From: Phallus indusiatus
Taxonomy: Eukaryota; Basidiomycota; Agaricomycetes; Phallales; Phallaceae
Length of the DNA stretch: 64,000 bases
Direction of reading: 5' to 3'
NCBI GenBank assembly: GCA_027605045.1
Contig: JAQFWX010000019.1
Coordinates: forward strand, 1 to 64,000
Shown here: in pieces, positions 47,576 to 58,449 of the stretch
How the letters are laid out: each line of letters begins with the position of its first letter
How positions within the stretch are numbered: position 1 is the first letter of the stretch
The notes under the pieces: generated by a model
What the model was told of the DNA's origin: nothing
Seen by the model: only the letters and a program-made list of their open reading frames with translations
Database searches by the model: none
Translations under genes and position numbers: made by a program

Positions 47576-47707
47576 ATGCCATTTACCCAAAGCACTCGAG
47601 ACGAGTAAGCAACTTTTTTCCACCTGTATGAAGTTCCATTTCAATGATCTATGCTTTGTGATTTGTGTAGCTACATCAGTGACCACATCTATAACCTCGT
47701 GAATTGA
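47576..47707 (+). promoter_or_regulatory. Arginine attenuator peptide uORF of CPA1, split by an intron
   Basis: Upstream ORF in the leader of the CPSase small-subunit gene. It starts at ATG 47576, runs to 47604, is interrupted by an intron with donor GTAAGC (47605-47670) and resumes at 47671 to a TGA at 47705-47707. The spliced peptide is 21 residues and contains D-Y-I-S-D-H-I, identical in these seven positions to the core of the yeast CPA1 leader peptide, preceded by an acidic residue. In known arginine attenuator peptides (fungal CPA1/arg-2 leaders), this nascent peptide stalls the ribosome at the uORF stop when arginine is high and reduces translation of the main ORF. Where those peptides have a Trp just after the core, this one has Tyr. 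The CPA1 ATG is 30 nt after the stop. Unspliced message would encode only a 10-residue peptide lacking the core. Confidence 0.85.
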
Positions 47708-47737
47708 AAGCTCCCTTCTTATTTTATCTTCCTTGCC

Positions 47738-49206
47738 ATGCTATCTCTACGGGGTTTAAAGCAGTTCCCTGTGGCTCGATTATCCAGGGCTTTAGCTACC
47801 GCTGCAGCCAATAAAGATGCTACACTTTACCTTAAAACCGGGGAATTTTTTAAAGGAAAATCATTCGGTGCTCCGAGAAGCATTTTCGGAGAAACAGTGT
47901 TCTCAACATCCATAACTTCATGTGATATTTCACTTTGATTAGATTTGTGCGCAAGTCACTTATCGTTATTCAGATACCGAATCTATGACAGATCCCTCTT
48001 ATCGTGGTCAAATCTTGGTCTTTACCACGCCCCTCATAGGAAACTATGGGGTTCCTCAAAATCAAACTGCCATTGATTCCCGAGATGTAGGTGTTGTTCT
48101 CGAATCCAAAGGAATCCAATGTGCCGGCGTTGTTGTGGCTGATATCGCTGATGATTATTCGCATCATTCTGCGGTCGAATCTCTTCATTCGTGGTGCCTT
48201 CGCCATAATATCCCTGGTATTACAGGTGTCGATACGCGAGCGGTGACCACCCTTTTACGTGATCAAGGGACTACTCTGGGGAGAGTAGCGGTGGGCATAG
48301 ATGCTTCGACTCCCCCTGTCCCTGAAGAATACTGGGATCCTGCGAAAGAGAACTTAGTTGATCAAGTATCAACACGTGAAGCATATATGCTTAATCCTGG
48401 TGGCGACGTCAAAATCGCTGTATTGGACTTCGGTGTCAAAGCTAACATACTTCGGTCTCTCGTCCGAAGGGGAGCATCCGTCACTGTTCTTCCTTGGAAC
48501 TTCGATTTCAACACTATTCGGGACAATTTTGACGGTCTATTCTTAACTAACGGACCGGGTGACCCAACACATTGCATTGAGGCTGCGATGAATGTCAGGC
48601 GCACAATTCAGGAGTGGCATAAACCTATTTTTGGAATATGCATGGGTCACCAGATCCTTGGTATCGCTGCTGGACTGGACGCCTACAGAATGACGTTCGG
48701 AAATAGGGGTCATAATCAACCTGTTCTCGCTCTAGCATCTTCAGGCTCCATCAAGGCAGGCAGAGTCTACGTCACAAGGTAAATCGCTCACCTTTCCCTT
48801 TCCATGACAGTAGGTTGATGATCTTCTTCCAAGCCAAAACCATCAATATGCGCTACAACTGAGGGACCCTTTCCCTGAAGGCTGGGAGCCTTTCTTCATC
48901 AATTGCAATGATTCTTCGGTGGAAGGAATTAAATCTACTACGGGGTCCGGCAAAAAGGTTTGGGGTGTACAGTTTCACCCGGAGAGCGCGGGTGGTCCTC
49001 TTGATACTATCGAGGTTTTTCTCTTTCATTATTAATCCTTCTCTTCTCTCCTTTGACTGAGTTATGTTTATTTAGATGTTCACCGACTTCGTCAACGAAT
49101 GCCGCGCCACCAAAGTCGCAATTAAACCTGATATCACGCCACAGTTGACAGAACATAGCCGAGTTTTCATACAGAACTCCCGTCGACCTGTGGCAGCCAC
49201 CGCTTA
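47738..49206 (+). CDS. CPA1: Carbamoyl-phosphate synthase, arginine-specific, small (glutaminase) subunit
   Basis: Supplies ammonia from glutamine to the large subunit to make carbamoyl phosphate for arginine synthesis. The N-terminus (M-L-S-L-R-G-L-K-Q-F-P-V-A-R-L-S-R-A-L) is a clear mitochondrial presequence. Exon 1 gives A-T-L-Y-L-K-T-G-E-F-F-K-G-K-S-F-G, then intron 47923-47972 (approximate) joins S-I-T-S to Y-T-E-S-M-T-D-P-S-Y. The glutaminase domain has G-I-C-M-G-H-Q-I-L-G (nucleophile Cys near 48640), the G-N-R-G-H-N-Q-P-V block and, after an intron (about 48779-48836), S-Q-N-H-Q-Y-A and V-Q-F-H-P-E-S-A-G-G (catalytic His and Glu). A last intron precedes M-F-T-D-F-V. Stop near 49204-49206. 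Its leader carries the attenuator uORF. Length and motifs are normal. Confidence 0.96.
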
Positions 49207-50100
49207 GTCTAATTGAACGTGTATATTACCTTCTTTGCTCTATGTATATCTATATTCTTGAACGTCATCAACCTTGGCAAAGTGATGTGCCTATTTAGGA
49301 TGTCTCTCTTTTTGGGAGATAGAAGTCTTTAGCAGTCAAACTAGTGCATATGATTGGAAATTTTCAAGAGGGGCCAGGTGATCGTTGAATTCGTTTGAGG
49401 CCGCTCAACTCGGAGGCCTTGGACATATTCTTGCGTGTTACTTATGCTCCTTGGACCCTAAAACGTGTTAGAGAACAACGACATGTGTAACTAACCAATC
49501 TTTGGATCTCAAGATCATCTATCTTCACGAGGCAGTTTAACCGTACGCTAACCAGTTTTTCTCGAAAGGGTCCTGGTGTGATAACAGTTATTGGTTATAT
49601 ATTGGCATTCTATGGGTTATTATTTATGTTGTACAGTGTGTTCCGAATCGGATTGACCATGTGCAGACGTTTGGTGCTTAAATTGGTCTGCGAGGCCAAA
49701 CTATCGAGATGGGATGAAGTCAACCAATTGGAGAGAGGGTTAACACATAGGTAGAAACATACTAGAAGTTTGCTCCCATCTTCACTGTAGATGATGTTAG
49801 TCAAACGTTGACATCTATTGCAACGAAGAAGACAAGCACGAACCGAGCTCGATAAAATATAAAAAACCACATCGTGGCACCTAATGCTTTTGAAAGAATC
49901 TTGTAACGTAGCCCAGGAAGATGCGGATTGAACCCGGTTGCTGAAAAACAAGTTAGATATGTTATTTATTGGACAAGACATCGTGCGGGAGGACTTACAG
50001 CTCGCTCCTGCCATGGTGGTTGTCCAAGTTTGTGTGTGGTGAATTTGTCTCCGCGTTTTGCCGTTGGGCGCTTACTCTCCTTGCTTCTCACCGCGACGCG
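49207..50100. other. Intergenic region
   Basis: CPA1 3' UTR at the left and leader of the PB1-like gene at the right. Small frames at 49610-50014 have no supportable coding character. No tRNA or repeat recognised. Confidence 0.45.
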
Positions 50101-53100
50101 ATGGTCTCTGTTCAAGAAAAATCTCAAGAGGCCGATGTGGACATACCGCGAATTAAATACCATGTTGCACAATCTGGAAGAGCATTCGAACGTCTTTTGA
50201 AAGGTTCTTTTTTCGCAAATGTTGCTCGTTAAATTTTGTTTCAGTGTCTCACGAGACTTTTAGAGCATTCATTCACTGAACTGCACGATGCCATACGTGC
50301 AAAACTTGATTTGGATAGCTCGTCATATCTTCAGATGTATCGTGTTCAAGATGGTGTAAAGTATGATCTAGAAGATGGTATGTATTTTTTATGACTGAGG
50401 ATTATAGCTTGTTTTAACGGTGTATACCCTAGAGGACGATTTTGCAGCCATGAAATCAGCCGCCTACGCGTCTGACGCGTTTGATGTTCACGTAGCATAC
50501 CAAAAGCGCAAAATTTCCAAAACCCCCTATAAGAGACCCTCAAGGTCACGCCGTGTGTCAATTGTTCTCCCCGAAAAAGACGCAGATTCTGTTCAAGCCA
50601 CTATACAACAGTCTTCCCGGCCGACTGGTAGTGAAGAAGAAGAAGGAGAATCAACCGCCGAGGCCCCTGCTCCTCCCAAAAAATCTCGACAAAACCCAAA
50701 ATCGACTGCAGACTCACAACCCTCAATCTTGAAGAAACGGAAGGTCTCTTCAGATGATACCAACGAAGATGTCAGCGAAGATACGTCTGAACCCAAAGAA
50801 CCGCCTACTAAAAAGCAGAAACCAGTAAAACCTTCAAAAAAGGACGATGATTCCGCAAAAGCTGTCAAACGCAAGTCGTCAAGTGACAAACTAGAAAAGA
50901 CCGTTTCACAAACAGAACCTTCTGAGTTACCTGATACGACGAAGAAGGCTAAGACAAAACCCGTTGAAACTCAAGAGGATGCGGACGATGATGACGACGA
51001 TCATCCTCCTTCTAAAAAGACTAAAACAAAGCATGACGGTAAGACCGCTTTATAGTATTTAGTCTACCTAGTTATCATCATCGTATTGCAGGAGAAGCAA
51101 AGTCTACAACTAAGCCTGTTTCGAAGGTAAAGAAACCTGCAACTAAAACTGCCAAATCCTGTACGTTTTCTGTCTAGTTGTGAATACCTTCCACTTTATT
51201 AAATTTGAGGCGTATAGCCGAGGACCCGCTACCTTCTAACCTAAGTTATGCTGAACTCCAGAACAGAATAAAATCCAGACGCAACGCCGAAGAAAATGCT
51301 CCCGCCGTTGAGAAGAATTCCAAGGCAAAGACAAAGATATCCAAGGAGTTTGTTGATTCTTCATCCTCACCGGAGCCTCCTCAAGTTAATGGAGAAGCAA
51401 ACGATAACGGGAAGAAGAAAGCTAGTAAAGAAGATGACGCGTCCAGTAAAAAGACCACATCCAAAGATAGTGCTAAGGATCAAACGAAGGGAAAGGAAAC
51501 TCCAGCCGATGCCACAAAAGAGAAAGCCAAAGATAAGAAATCAGATAAGAAGGCGACAGTTACTAAACCTTCGTCTAAAGTTGCGGCGGACTCGGCGACA
51601 ACGAGCAAGGGATCTGCTAAAAGCACTGATGCATCTTCCAACAAGCAGCCGAAGACAATCGAGACCCTTGTAGCTGAAATAGAGACCTCATTAAAAAATC
51701 CCATTAGCAAAAACGGCAAGAATTCGATATTACAAGCCTCCACGGCCCAAGCGGGACCACGTCGAGAGTCCACTGGTTCCAAATCAAAAGTGTCTCAGGT
51801 TGTTGAGCAGAGTAGTGACGAAGAATCGGAATCGGAATCAGAGTCTGAATCTTCCAGCTCTAGCTCTAACTCTAACTCAGATGGTGAGGATGTCGTTCCT
51901 AATCGGAAATCTACGCTGGCTAAAACGAGCCTCCCCGTTGAGTCTGAGTCTACAAGGCAGAGCACGAATTTGGATAATGTCGACGTTGACGCACTCGTTC
52001 GGGGGCCTTCTGCTAAGAAGGCTCTTGTTGCGAGTTTGTCAAAGTTGGAGGAGGAAGAAGGGCGTGGAGACGAAGAGGAGCGTGAGGAGAGTGAGGTGTT
52101 GGAAGAGGAGGAGGAGGAAGTTGAGACTAGACATTCTATGATCTTTGAAGCTGCTCGTCGGCTTAGCAATGCGAAAAGACGAGTTGTTGAAGATGAAGAT
52201 GACGACGATGACGACGATGAAGATGAATCAAATGCTTCTGATTCAGCTAGTCCACCACCTACTACTAAGGTACCCCCCGAAGAAGAGGTGGCTCAAAAAA
52301 AGACAAATGACAAAGGGGTTGATGAAGATTCTGCATCCAAGCTGGCAACTCCTACTCCGGACGATGATTCAGTTACTGAAAATTCTTCCGCCGAGAGCGA
52401 ACCTGACGTATCCGCAAAACAACCCGATGAACCCCCGGTTCCCAATCAGACAGAAACCGAGCCGTCTTCAAATACGAACAAACCCTTAGATGAATCCCTT
52501 GAACATCCTGCCGATGAAATTGAAGTTCCCGCTGATGAACGACCTACTACCCCTCCGCCGCCAGCACCAGTCACACCCAAAAAATCACCAGCTACAGCTA
52601 TTCAAGCTACACCCAAAACACCACGAACGATTCAACGAATGAAGGATAAGAAGGGAAATCTACCTGCAGAAGATGGAGCGTCTGCTAAAGGGAATGATGA
52701 TGATGATGACAACACCGATAACGAAAGCGTACAAGCAACAGTACGACCTGCGCGGGTTATGGTGACACGAGCGCGACCCGCGCCACGAGCTGCTGTTGTA
52801 GAATCTTCCCCTCCACCACCGTCACCACCCCCAGCGAAAAAAGCTTCAAAGTCGCGCGCTCCTAGTAAACCGCCTCCTTTAGTTCCGGTATTGGAAAAAC
52901 GTGTCTTGCGTAGCTCTCGAATGCCGCCCCCCGGTATTCCCGCGAAATCTATCAAACTGAGAGAGACCACTACCACCACCAAAAAGAAGAAGAATGCTAA
53001 AGGAAGCGAGTCTGAGCAGGAAAAGGCGAAAGATGCCACTGCTGCCAACGATGCCAACGACGACGATCAAGATGGTACAGAACAATCTGGAGAGGCTGTT

Positions 53101-53829
53101 TTAGGTTCTCAATGGCAAGTTTTGCAGCCGTCGCAACCGATGACAGTAACCTCTCCTTCGCAGATTGACGAACTACAGTCAGTTGGAACGACAAATCATC
53201 ATCATCATATTCTTCAGGATGGTCTTAAAAGTCCCGATATGAGTTCGACGCGATCCGGGTCTCGTAGAAGAGACGAAAATCTTGTTGAAAATCTAGTTGG
53301 ATCTACCGAAGTATTTATTCCCGATCCTGATCGACCTCGTTCGCCTTTGTTTTTACCTGGAGCGAGTCAAATGTCACCTTCTCAATTCCGATTCGACCTC
53401 GACGTTTTAGGACTAGATGATGGACCGCCTTCGTCTCTTCAAACTTCTGCTCAAGCTCAAGCTCAAGCCGCTGCACCACCTCCTTCACACTCTGAAGCCG
53501 AAAGTGAACCCGAAACTGATAAAGAACTCGCGATGCCTACGTTAAGCCAGCCGTTAAAATCTATTTTCCCATCGTTATCAGAGCTTAGTTTTAACAAATT
53601 CCGTCCGTCTTTTCTTATGAAGAATCAAAGCCAGAGTCAACCTCAACAACAAAGTCGAGCTGCTTCGAAATCTGCGACTGCGAATGCTGACGATTCGGAT
53701 ACAGAGGACAGTGACGATGACGATGATGATAGCAGCAGTGAATCCGATAAAGGGTCGCATATACCGAAAAATAAACGTGCTGGAGTGGGTGTTGTGAAGA
53801 AGGTGAAATCGAGGGGACTATTACGGTGA
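50101..53829 (+). CDS. PB1-like domain protein with long acidic/lysine-rich disordered tail
   Basis: I place the start at ATG 50101. With an intron at 50164-50244 (nonconsensus donor GTTGCA), the N-terminus reads I-P-R-I-K-Y-H then T-R-L-L-E-H-S-F-T-E-L-H-D-A-I-R-A-K-L, then Y-L-Q-M-Y-R-V-Q-D-G-V-K-Y-D-L-E-D-E-D-D-F-A-A-M (after a second intron at about 50379-50432). That pattern of a beta hairpin, helix, and acidic D-x-E-D-E-D-D turn fits a PB1/ubiquitin-like fold, but I infer this from pattern only. After it, about 1,000 residues are disordered: K/E/S/D-rich blocks, long D and E tracts, prolines, and many K-K-x-K patches that could be nuclear localisation signals. Two more introns lie near 51041-51090 and 51161-51219. 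The frame from 51220 to 53829 is uninterrupted. Antisense frames here are shadows. Possibly a chromatin or nucleolar protein; not recognised. Confidence 0.7.
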
Positions 53830-56031
53830 AGTCGAGGCAATAGTTTTTTTCTTTCTCTTTTTCTCTGGTGAATAGACGTATTATCTGAAGGACTAAGTGT
53901 CTTTTTGCATATTCTTTGTTTCATTTAGTGCACATGCACACGCATACATACATACATATACATAGATATATATTCGTACGTTTTATCTGTTATCGTCTGC
54001 AATTTTGCCTTCCCTGCTTTGTTGTAAACCATCTTTTTTTAATAGTTAGTTCCTAGCCAGTGTGGTTTCGTTTATTCTGAAGATTAGTATTACAATCTTT
54101 AAGCACTGATAGTAAATACTTGATTCAAATTGTTAATGAGTATCTTGTCCAACAGATAGGCAATGGCATATAGGAAACCGATAGAAAGATCGAGCAAATC
54201 TGATAAAACACTGAAATGCACTGTTTCGTCTCGTAAAGTCAGGAGAGAAAGTTTGACGTGATTTTAAATATCTGCCATACAAGAAACTTTTCGTCCCGTC
54301 TATGCCACGCCGGTCATAGCTTGGTGCCTTTGTTTACGGAGTGAATTCCATGAAGAGAAAGTTCTCAACCCTTAGGAGGTAGCCAAGGGTGCCAAGTAAC
54401 GAGTTTGAATTCGAAAGGGTGTACGTAGTAGTCTCACTTTTATGCCTGATGGCGCGATGACGGGTGACTGTAGGGTAATGATTGGACACTATATGTGATG
54501 TAAAGGAGGTGATTGTTGTATTGAGTTGAAACATGATATTGTCCAAGATCCAAGATACGAAAAAAGTCTCGAGTTTCTGAGAATATACTAGAACCGCGGA
54601 CTGCCATTTGGTTGGCTCGGTGCTCGGCCATTGTCATTTTATGTAACAGATGGTATACATATAACAGAACAGCCTCGTGGTTGACATGTTGATACACGCA
54701 AAGGAGATGATGGTGCACCGAAACCACCGATCGTCGAAAACGTTGCCCGTGGAGATGAAACTCGAGCGCAAAATTTAGGAAGCCGTTTTTTTTTTACAAT
54801 GCAGGATCTTGAGAGACTGTTAGTAAATGATGTAAAAAAAATGATCATGTGCTGGAAATAAACGAACTAGTGACGATCCCGTTTGATCCAAACCGACACA
54901 TGACACCACTGCTCTTTACATTAGGCTGTAGCAAGACAGACAGATACCGAGTCAAATTGCTAAGCCATTGTTTATTTGGATGGATCCGGATTGGTAGAAT
55001 TGCAGCATTTGCATCTCAGGTGACTTTTAGGGAGCAATGTAAGAGCGAGAAACGATCATGTGTTGAGGCAAAACCCAGCCCCTCGCGACCGGGTCGAAAG
55101 AGCGGTGTTGAGTTTTGAATTGCGGCGTATTGAGAGTACGTATGTCATATTTTGGTAGACGCTGTTTTAAAAATTTCACAGCGAATGTGCTGTGCTTCAT
55201 TATGCGGTGGCCCTTGATGCTGTCCTGTTCGTTGCCCTGAGATGGAAATGCCTGATCCGGAGGGCCTGGCAGGTGGCCCGTGAACTTGACAGCCGAGCTC
55301 GGACGAAACTTGTGCGATTTTTGGTAGAGAGCGACAACCAAAAATTTTGGATGCTATTTTTGCTTGTTTTGCTAGGAGAAACTCGGCTCTATATAAGGTT
55401 ACTTGACCGACGAGCCTGTGGAAAGTTGAGATACGTATATGCGCCACCAGGATATTTTGGACAAGGTTTATTGGTTTGCATTTTTGAATAAATAGCTTCC
55501 GGAAGATTCAGAAAAACTAACCAGAAAGGGTTTTCCATTGAGTCTGGGCTGAAAAGGCTACACTTTTATAGTTTATATGCAGTTTCCAAGTCACTCATGG
55601 ATCGACGTCATTTCACTGGTACGACTCATTCACGGATCGGACCAAAACGTGTATTTGGTACTAATGGGCACGTGAGCACTTTGAGCTGGCACTGAGAGCT
55701 GAGAAAAAAAAGAAGCATGGACGGGATCTGTGCGAAACTTTTCAACGTAGGGCACAACGCATGTGTTTTTTTGGTCCTTTTCCCGCTGGATGAACGAGTG
55801 TTGGTTTTCGGGCCAAAGTTCATGGTGTTTTGTGCTAAAACGACCAGCCTCCAGTTGCTCCGGGATTGCTCGAATTCAATACGGACTGGCCCCGCATTCC
55901 CCCGACGACTCCGCCCCCGATTTGTCACCTTAAATAGCGCCCCAGCCTCAGTCTCACTGTCCACTGCTTGCACTGTCAGATTCCTCTCCACTCTTCTCTC
56001 CTCCTCCTCCTCTTCACGTTTCTCTGCAAAG
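53830..56031. other. Intergenic region, 2.2 kb
   Basis: Holds the 3' UTR of the preceding gene with a (TACA)n microsatellite (53943-53959) and the promoter of PEP carboxykinase. The last 120 bases are CT-rich (tctcctcctcctcc near 55997-56010) and just upstream of the ATG, the common leader form in basidiomycete highly expressed genes. Frames in 54300-55500 and 55717-56178 are not coding by character. Confidence 0.5.
53943..53959. repeat. (TACA)n tetranucleotide microsatellite
   Basis: Short tandem TACA units downstream of the PB1-like gene, one of three such sites in spacers of this window. Confidence 0.75.
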
Positions 56032-58048
56032 ATGGTTCACCCCATGTCGCATCATGTTCTCCATACTCCCTACATCACTCCCCAGATCCTCCATACAAAG
56101 TATGCACACGTTCCAGAGAACGATGCTCCCAACCGCTGTATGCACTTCTTATGTACTTTGAACAACACGACGTCATGACTCATTTTCTCTCCGAAAAAAA
56201 CAGTCCTAGGCCAGGATTTGGAACACTTTTCTCAGGCCGGCTTCGACATGGACAAGATCCATCTCAAACGCAATGCCCCTCCAGCTGCTCTTTATGAAGA
56301 TGCTATTCGTTACGAAGGAGCTATCATCTCCTCCACCGGTGCTCTCATCAACTTTTCCGGAAAGAAAACAGGCAGAAGTCCAAAAGACAAACGTATCGTG
56401 TTTGAGGAATCCAGCAAGGATCGCGTCTGGTGGGGTTCAGTCAATATTAAAATCGACGAACGTGAGTCAGGCGTTTCAAAAAAAATTTTCTCCTCCCTCC
56501 CCTCGCTTGCCAATGAAATTAGCACTCACGTGACCTTCCCAATTTTGTGAATTCTATTTATAGACACCTTTGAAATTAACCGCGAAAGAGCTATTGATTA
56601 TTTGAATACTCGCGAGAACGTCTATGTTTTTGATGGCTTCGCCGGCTGGGATCCTAAATACCGTATCAAAGTCCGGGTCATCTGCGCCAGAGCCTACCAT
56701 GCTCTCTTCATGCACAACATGCTTATTCGCCCTACAGAGGAAGAATTGGCAAACTTTGGAGAACCCGATTTTATCATCTACAACGCTGGTCAATTCCCTG
56801 CCAATCGTTTCACGAAGGGAATGAGCTCCACAACTTCTGTCGAGATCAACTTCAAACGTATGGAGATGGTCATCCTTGGTACTGAATATGCCGGAGAAAT
56901 GAAGAAGGGTATCTTCTCTGTAATGCACTATCTCCAACCCGTCAAATTCAAACAATTGTCTCTCCACTCTTCTGCCAACGTCGGCATGGAAAAGGGGGAC
57001 GTCACATTATTCTTCGGTCTGTCCGGAACAGGAAAAACGTCAGTATAATACACCACCTGGTGGTGTACCCACATGCTTCAAGATCCGCTCCTCCTTGCTC
57101 ACACTTCTTTTTTTTTTTTATGTAGAACATTATCCGCCGATCCCCACCGTCAATTAATAGGAGACGACGAGCACGTCTGGTCCGATACAGGAGTCTTTAA
57201 CATCGAAGGTGGCTGCTACGCCAAATGCATTAATCTCTCCCGTGAAAAGGAACCAGAAATCTTTGATGCCATTCGATTTGGATCCATCCTCGAGAACGTA
57301 GTTTACAATCCTATGTCTCGAGTATCTGACTACGACGACGTCAGTATCACCGAGAACACTCGATGTGCCTATCCCATTGAGTATATACCCAACGCCCGCA
57401 TTCCTTGCGTTGTCAACTCCCAGCCGAAGAATATTATCATGTTGACTTGTGACGCGTACGGCGTTTTACCGCCTGTTTCTAAATTATCTCCAGAACAAGC
57501 AAGTTATCATTTCTTAGCTGGTTACACATCGTATGTTATCTTCACCATCTCAGTCTCAATAATTTATTAATTTCCCTCCTAGAAAGACACCAGGAACGGA
57601 AGACGGCGTTTTAGAACCTATTCCAACATTCTCAACATGCTACTCCGCCCCATTCATCGTCCTACACCCCTCAGAATACGCAACCATGCTCGCCGAACGC
57701 ATGGCAAAACACAACGTCGACTGCTGGCTCATCAACACAGGTTGGACAGGCGGCAAATACGGAACAGGAAAACGGTGCCCGCTCAAATACACACGAGCCA
57801 TCGTCGACGCCGTACACGACGGTTCACTCGCGCAAGCTGAATACGAAGATTTTCCGACGTTTAATTTGAAGATTCCAACAGCTGTGAATAATGTGCCGAA
57901 AGAGTTGTTGAACCCGAGACGTGCGTGGAAGGATGGTGAGGCTTTTGAAAGAGAGGTTCGTAAACTTGCGACTATGTTCCAGAAAGCGTTTGCGTTGTAT
58001 GAGAAGAATGTCGATGAGAAGGTTAGACTTGCGGGTCCTTCGTTCTGA
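56032..58048 (+). CDS. PCK1: Phosphoenolpyruvate carboxykinase (ATP)
   Basis: Gluconeogenic enzyme converting oxaloacetate and ATP to PEP. Exon 1 from ATG 56032 (M-V-H-P-M-S-H-H) splices at about 56137-56204 to L-G-Q-D-L-E-H-F-S. It then has [32 protein letters not shown] (56340-56395, substrate site), [19 protein letters not shown], and the kinase motif G-L-S-G-T-G-K-T (57020-57045) whose last codon is completed across an intron to T-L-S-A-D. The metal site [19 protein letters not shown] follows, then G-Y-T-S, the last intron, and N-T-G-W-T-G-G and [10 protein letters not shown]. All catalytic motifs are present. Ends R-L-A-G-P-S-F, stop at 58046-58048. Four introns. Convergent with Med12. 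Expected to be carbon-source regulated, from knowledge of the family. Confidence 0.97.
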
Positions 58049-58449
58049 CCAAAGATGCGTGAAAAAAACACTCTAGAAAGATTTTTTTAAATATATAGTT
58101 ATATGTACTCTTTGTAGAACGTCATCTCCCTTTCTTTCTCTCTCTCGTTTCGTGATACATCTACATATCTCTAGGAGCATTTTAGTAACAGTCGAGTAAT
58201 CATTGCGTGTAAATATATTATTTTGTGGACATTGGACTTTTTTTTCTATTTTCTTTTCGAAATAAATGATTCTAAGAAAATTATAATGCTACAAGGTGCT
58301 TTTAGCGCATACATATAAAATCTACAACAATACATAAACGACGACAACGAAAACAAAAACAACAAAGTAGGATAATAAAAGAAAGACCAAAAAAAAAAGA
58401 CAAATCCAAGAAAGACCAATAAAAACAATCCAAGAAGACCAGTTCCCGT
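58049..58449. other. Convergent intergenic spacer
   Basis: AT-rich 3' UTR sequence of PEP carboxykinase (+) and Med12 (-); A-rich runs at 58360-58440 on the + strand. No gene. Confidence 0.5.

Noticed and set aside
49900..49945. A T-loop-like GTTCAATCC near 49930, possible tRNA
   Set aside because: Flanking bases do not pair into a T stem or acceptor stem, and no D- or anticodon arm can be found upstream.
50164..50244. Alternative donor AAAG|GTTCTT at about 50202 for the PB1-like gene
   Set aside because: Joining there yields a frame with a stop within a few codons; the upstream donor GTTGCA at 50164 keeps the PB1-like frame.
51480..52169. Serine/leucine-rich minus-strand frames at 51480-52169 and 52632-53057
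   Set aside because: Antisense of acidic and lysine-rich coding repeats of the PB1-like gene; codon bias belongs to the + strand.
54849..55491. Frames at 54849-55118 and 55192-55491 as short genes
   Set aside because: No domain, no conserved-looking composition, and opposite-strand frames of equal length over the same interval.
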